Shown here in pieces: positions 5,323 to 6,510 of a stretch of DNA of 6,510 nt. A program made the position numbers and the translations under genes. Source of the DNA: Verrucomicrobiales bacterium (GTDB taxonomy: Bacteria > Verrucomicrobiota > Verrucomicrobiia > Limisphaerales > Palsa-1400); NCBI GenBank assembly GCA_028293405.1, contig JAQGOW010000172.1, positions 1-6,510 of the forward strand, read 5' to 3'. The first letter of the stretch is position 1. Each line of letters starts with the position of its first letter. The notes under the pieces are model-generated. The model was not told the origin of the DNA and made no database searches. It saw only the letters and a list, made by a program, of their open reading frames with translations.

Positions 5323-6510
5323 GCCCGACGTTAGTGGAACGTCGCGCACGGCGGCAATTCGAAATTGCGTAATGCTTTGTCAATTTTGCCATCTTCGACG
5401 AGACATCTAAGCACGCGGCTTCCTTGGTGCTGCGGACAAAGAGACGTCCGTCGCTCAAGGCTGGAGCGTTCCAGCATTTACCGGTGACTGCGTCGAACTT
5501 TGCGAGTTCTTTGTAGGCCTGCGGGTCGGCTTTGACGAAGGAGATTTGACCGGCGTCGCCCAGCACAATCAAGTTGTCGCCGGCGAGGATGGTTCCGCCG
5601 GGGCCGAAACCTTCTTGAGACCACTTCACGTTTCCAGTCGCGAGGTCAACGCACTTCAATGGACAAGTTTCGAATTCTTTGAAACCGAACAGGCCGTAGA
5701 GGAAACCGTCCTTAACCGTTGGCGTGCTCCAGTGATTGTTGATCACGGTTGCGGGTTGTTTCCACGCTTCGGTTGCGGTGAATTTGTCGCCGTCTTTGGT
5801 GATGCGATAGGCGGCTGAACCTACTTGATACCCGGCCGAGCAATAGACTATGTCACCTACGGCAAGTGGGCTCGCGGCGGTGGAGACGTTGAAACGGAAC
5901 GGTTGTTTCCAGAGGATTTTGCCGTTTTTTTCGTCGACGGAGACCAGACCGGATTTCAGGAAGAAAATGACCTGACGCGTGCCGGCGATTGTCGCGATCG
6001 TTGGTGTCGAATGAGTGATTGTTTCGTTTCCGACTTTCCATGCGACCTTGCCGGTTTTTTGGTCGAAAGCGAGGAGGGATTGGCCTTCACCGCCACCGGC
6101 CATGAACACCAAGCCATTGTCGATCACGGGTGAAGCGGCGTTGTTCCAATGGATGTTTTGACCGGCGAATTCTTTTATCAGGTCGTGTTTCCAAATTTGC
6201 TTGCCGGTCTTGGAGTCGAAACACGCGATGGCAAGGTTCGCGCTGGTGGCGAAGACGTGGCCATTGGTGATCGCAGGTGTCGAGCGTGGGCCGTCGCCGC
6301 CTTTGTTGTTCGCAGCGCCGGAGTTTGCCTGGCCGTTGCTTTTTTCGACGTAGTTCGCGACGCCGAATGATGTGGCCCAAAGTTCTTTGCCGGTTTTCGG
6401 GTCGAGCGCGAGACAGATTTCCTGTTGAGCGCCGCCGATTTCGCGGAGTGTCATCGTCGCGGCGACACCGTCGCCGATCGCGAAGGAACTGAAGCCGCCG
6501 GGCGTCGGAT
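5303..6510 (-). CDS. PQQ-like beta-propeller repeat protein (5' end outside window)
   Basis: The leftward frame is open from the window edge (first full codon at 6508) to TAG at 5305-5303, giving 401 visible residues. An internal ATG at 6454 is not the start, because typical repeat sequence (GGFSSFAIGDGVA) continues upstream of it. The protein is built from beta-propeller blades with the PQQ-repeat signature of Asp, Thr-Gly-Lys and Trp: ALDPKTGKELW (Trp near 44), CFDSKTGKQIW (near 106), AFDQKTGKVAW (near 157), SVDEKNGKILW (near 200), CVDLATGNVKW (near 296) and KFDAVTGKCW (near 346), ending in a partial ACLDVSSK blade. Such proteins are usually exported and resemble BamB or quinoprotein dehydrogenases. 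No PQQ- or calcium-binding site is recognised, so a redox function is not claimed. After the last blade comes a basic, non-repeat tail of about 29 residues (373-401), which overlaps the isomerase start. The two genes are probably one operon. Confidence 0.9.
   Translation of the reverse strand, partial: PTPGGFSSFAIGDGVAATMTLREIGGAQQEICLALDPKTGKELWATSFGVANYVEKSNGQANSGAANNKGGDGPRSTPAITNGHVFATSANLAIACFDSKTGKQIWKHDLIKEFAGQNIHWNNAASPVIDNGLVFMAGGGEGQSLLAFDQKTGKVAWKVGNETITHSTPTIATIAGTRQVIFFLKSGLVSVDEKNGKILWKQPFRFNVSTAASPLAVGDIVYCSAGYQVGSAAYRITKDGDKFTATEAWKQPATVINNHWSTPTVKDGFLYGLFGFKEFETCPLKCVDLATGNVKWSQEGFGPGGTILAGDNLIVLGDAGQISFVKADPQAYKELAKFDAVTGKCWNAPALSDGRLFVRSTKEAACLDVSSKMAKLTKHYAISNCRRARRSTNVGHEESFP

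Noticed and set aside
4846..5334. A 162-codon plus-strand open frame opposite the isomerase gene
   Set aside because: It is antisense to a clear TIM-barrel gene. Its Val/Phe/Asp-rich translation mirrors the codons of that gene and shows no family motif.
5323..5349. GTG at 5349 as the isomerase start
   Set aside because: It would put nine extra residues before MKK and bury the signal peptide start; the ATG at 5322 gives a standard Sec signal.
5354..5368. Small inverted repeat GCAATT-CGA-AATTGC
   Set aside because: A 6-bp AT-rich stem inside coding sequence is weak and expected by chance; there is no T run.
5355..5383. Leftward promoter for the isomerase with TTGACA at 5383-5378
   Set aside because: The -35 match is perfect, but no acceptable -10 hexamer lies 16-18 bases downstream (the 17-bp position reads GAATTG), and it falls inside the upstream coding sequence.
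1..6510. CRISPR array, tRNA/rRNA genes, transposase, phage or defence genes
   Set aside because: No regularly spaced repeats, cloverleaf sequences, transposase motifs or terminal inverted repeats were seen; nearly all of the window is covered by six ordinary metabolic, transport or scaffold genes.

Overview
The window carries six protein genes in two convergent blocks, with about 160 bases between them. Base composition is moderate to slightly GC-rich, coding density is high, and none of the four visible gene starts has a clear Shine-Dalgarno sequence. A Sec-exported sugar isomerase-like protein next to a PQQ-type beta-propeller, plus an HflC/HflK-like pair joined to a metal ATPase, suggests Verrucomicrobiota or a neighbouring PVC-group bacterium. 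That assignment is an inference from gene content. No rRNA, tRNA or other phylogenetic marker is present.

The forward block (1-4301) starts inside an HflC-like SPFH/band-7 gene whose 5' end lies off the window. It overlaps by one base with a complete HflK-like SPFH gene, and six bases after that comes a heavy-metal P1B-type ATPase. These three genes look like one transcription unit: two membrane-scaffold proteins made together with a metal pump. A strong 10-bp hairpin follows the ATPase stop codon. Next, apparently on its own promoter, is an exported BCP/PrxQ-type thiol peroxidase, and a good rho-independent terminator follows at 4368-4420.

The reverse block (6510-4462) reads leftward. It begins with a PQQ-like beta-propeller protein, 5'-truncated by the window edge, whose last 20 bases overlap the start of an exported TIM-barrel sugar phosphate isomerase/epimerase-like protein. 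The overlap and shared strand suggest co-expression, probably in periplasmic carbohydrate metabolism, though no substrate can be read from the sequence.

There is no mobile element, CRISPR array, RNA gene or obvious defence system. The points most worth a second look are: the coupling of the SPFH pair to a P1B ATPase with an atypical metal-site signature and a His/Cys N-terminus in place of an HMA domain; an exact 16-bp in-frame direct repeat bracketing the HflK-like membrane anchor; a possible leaderless start for the peroxiredoxin; and a non-repeat C-terminal tail on the propeller protein that supplies the gene overlap.
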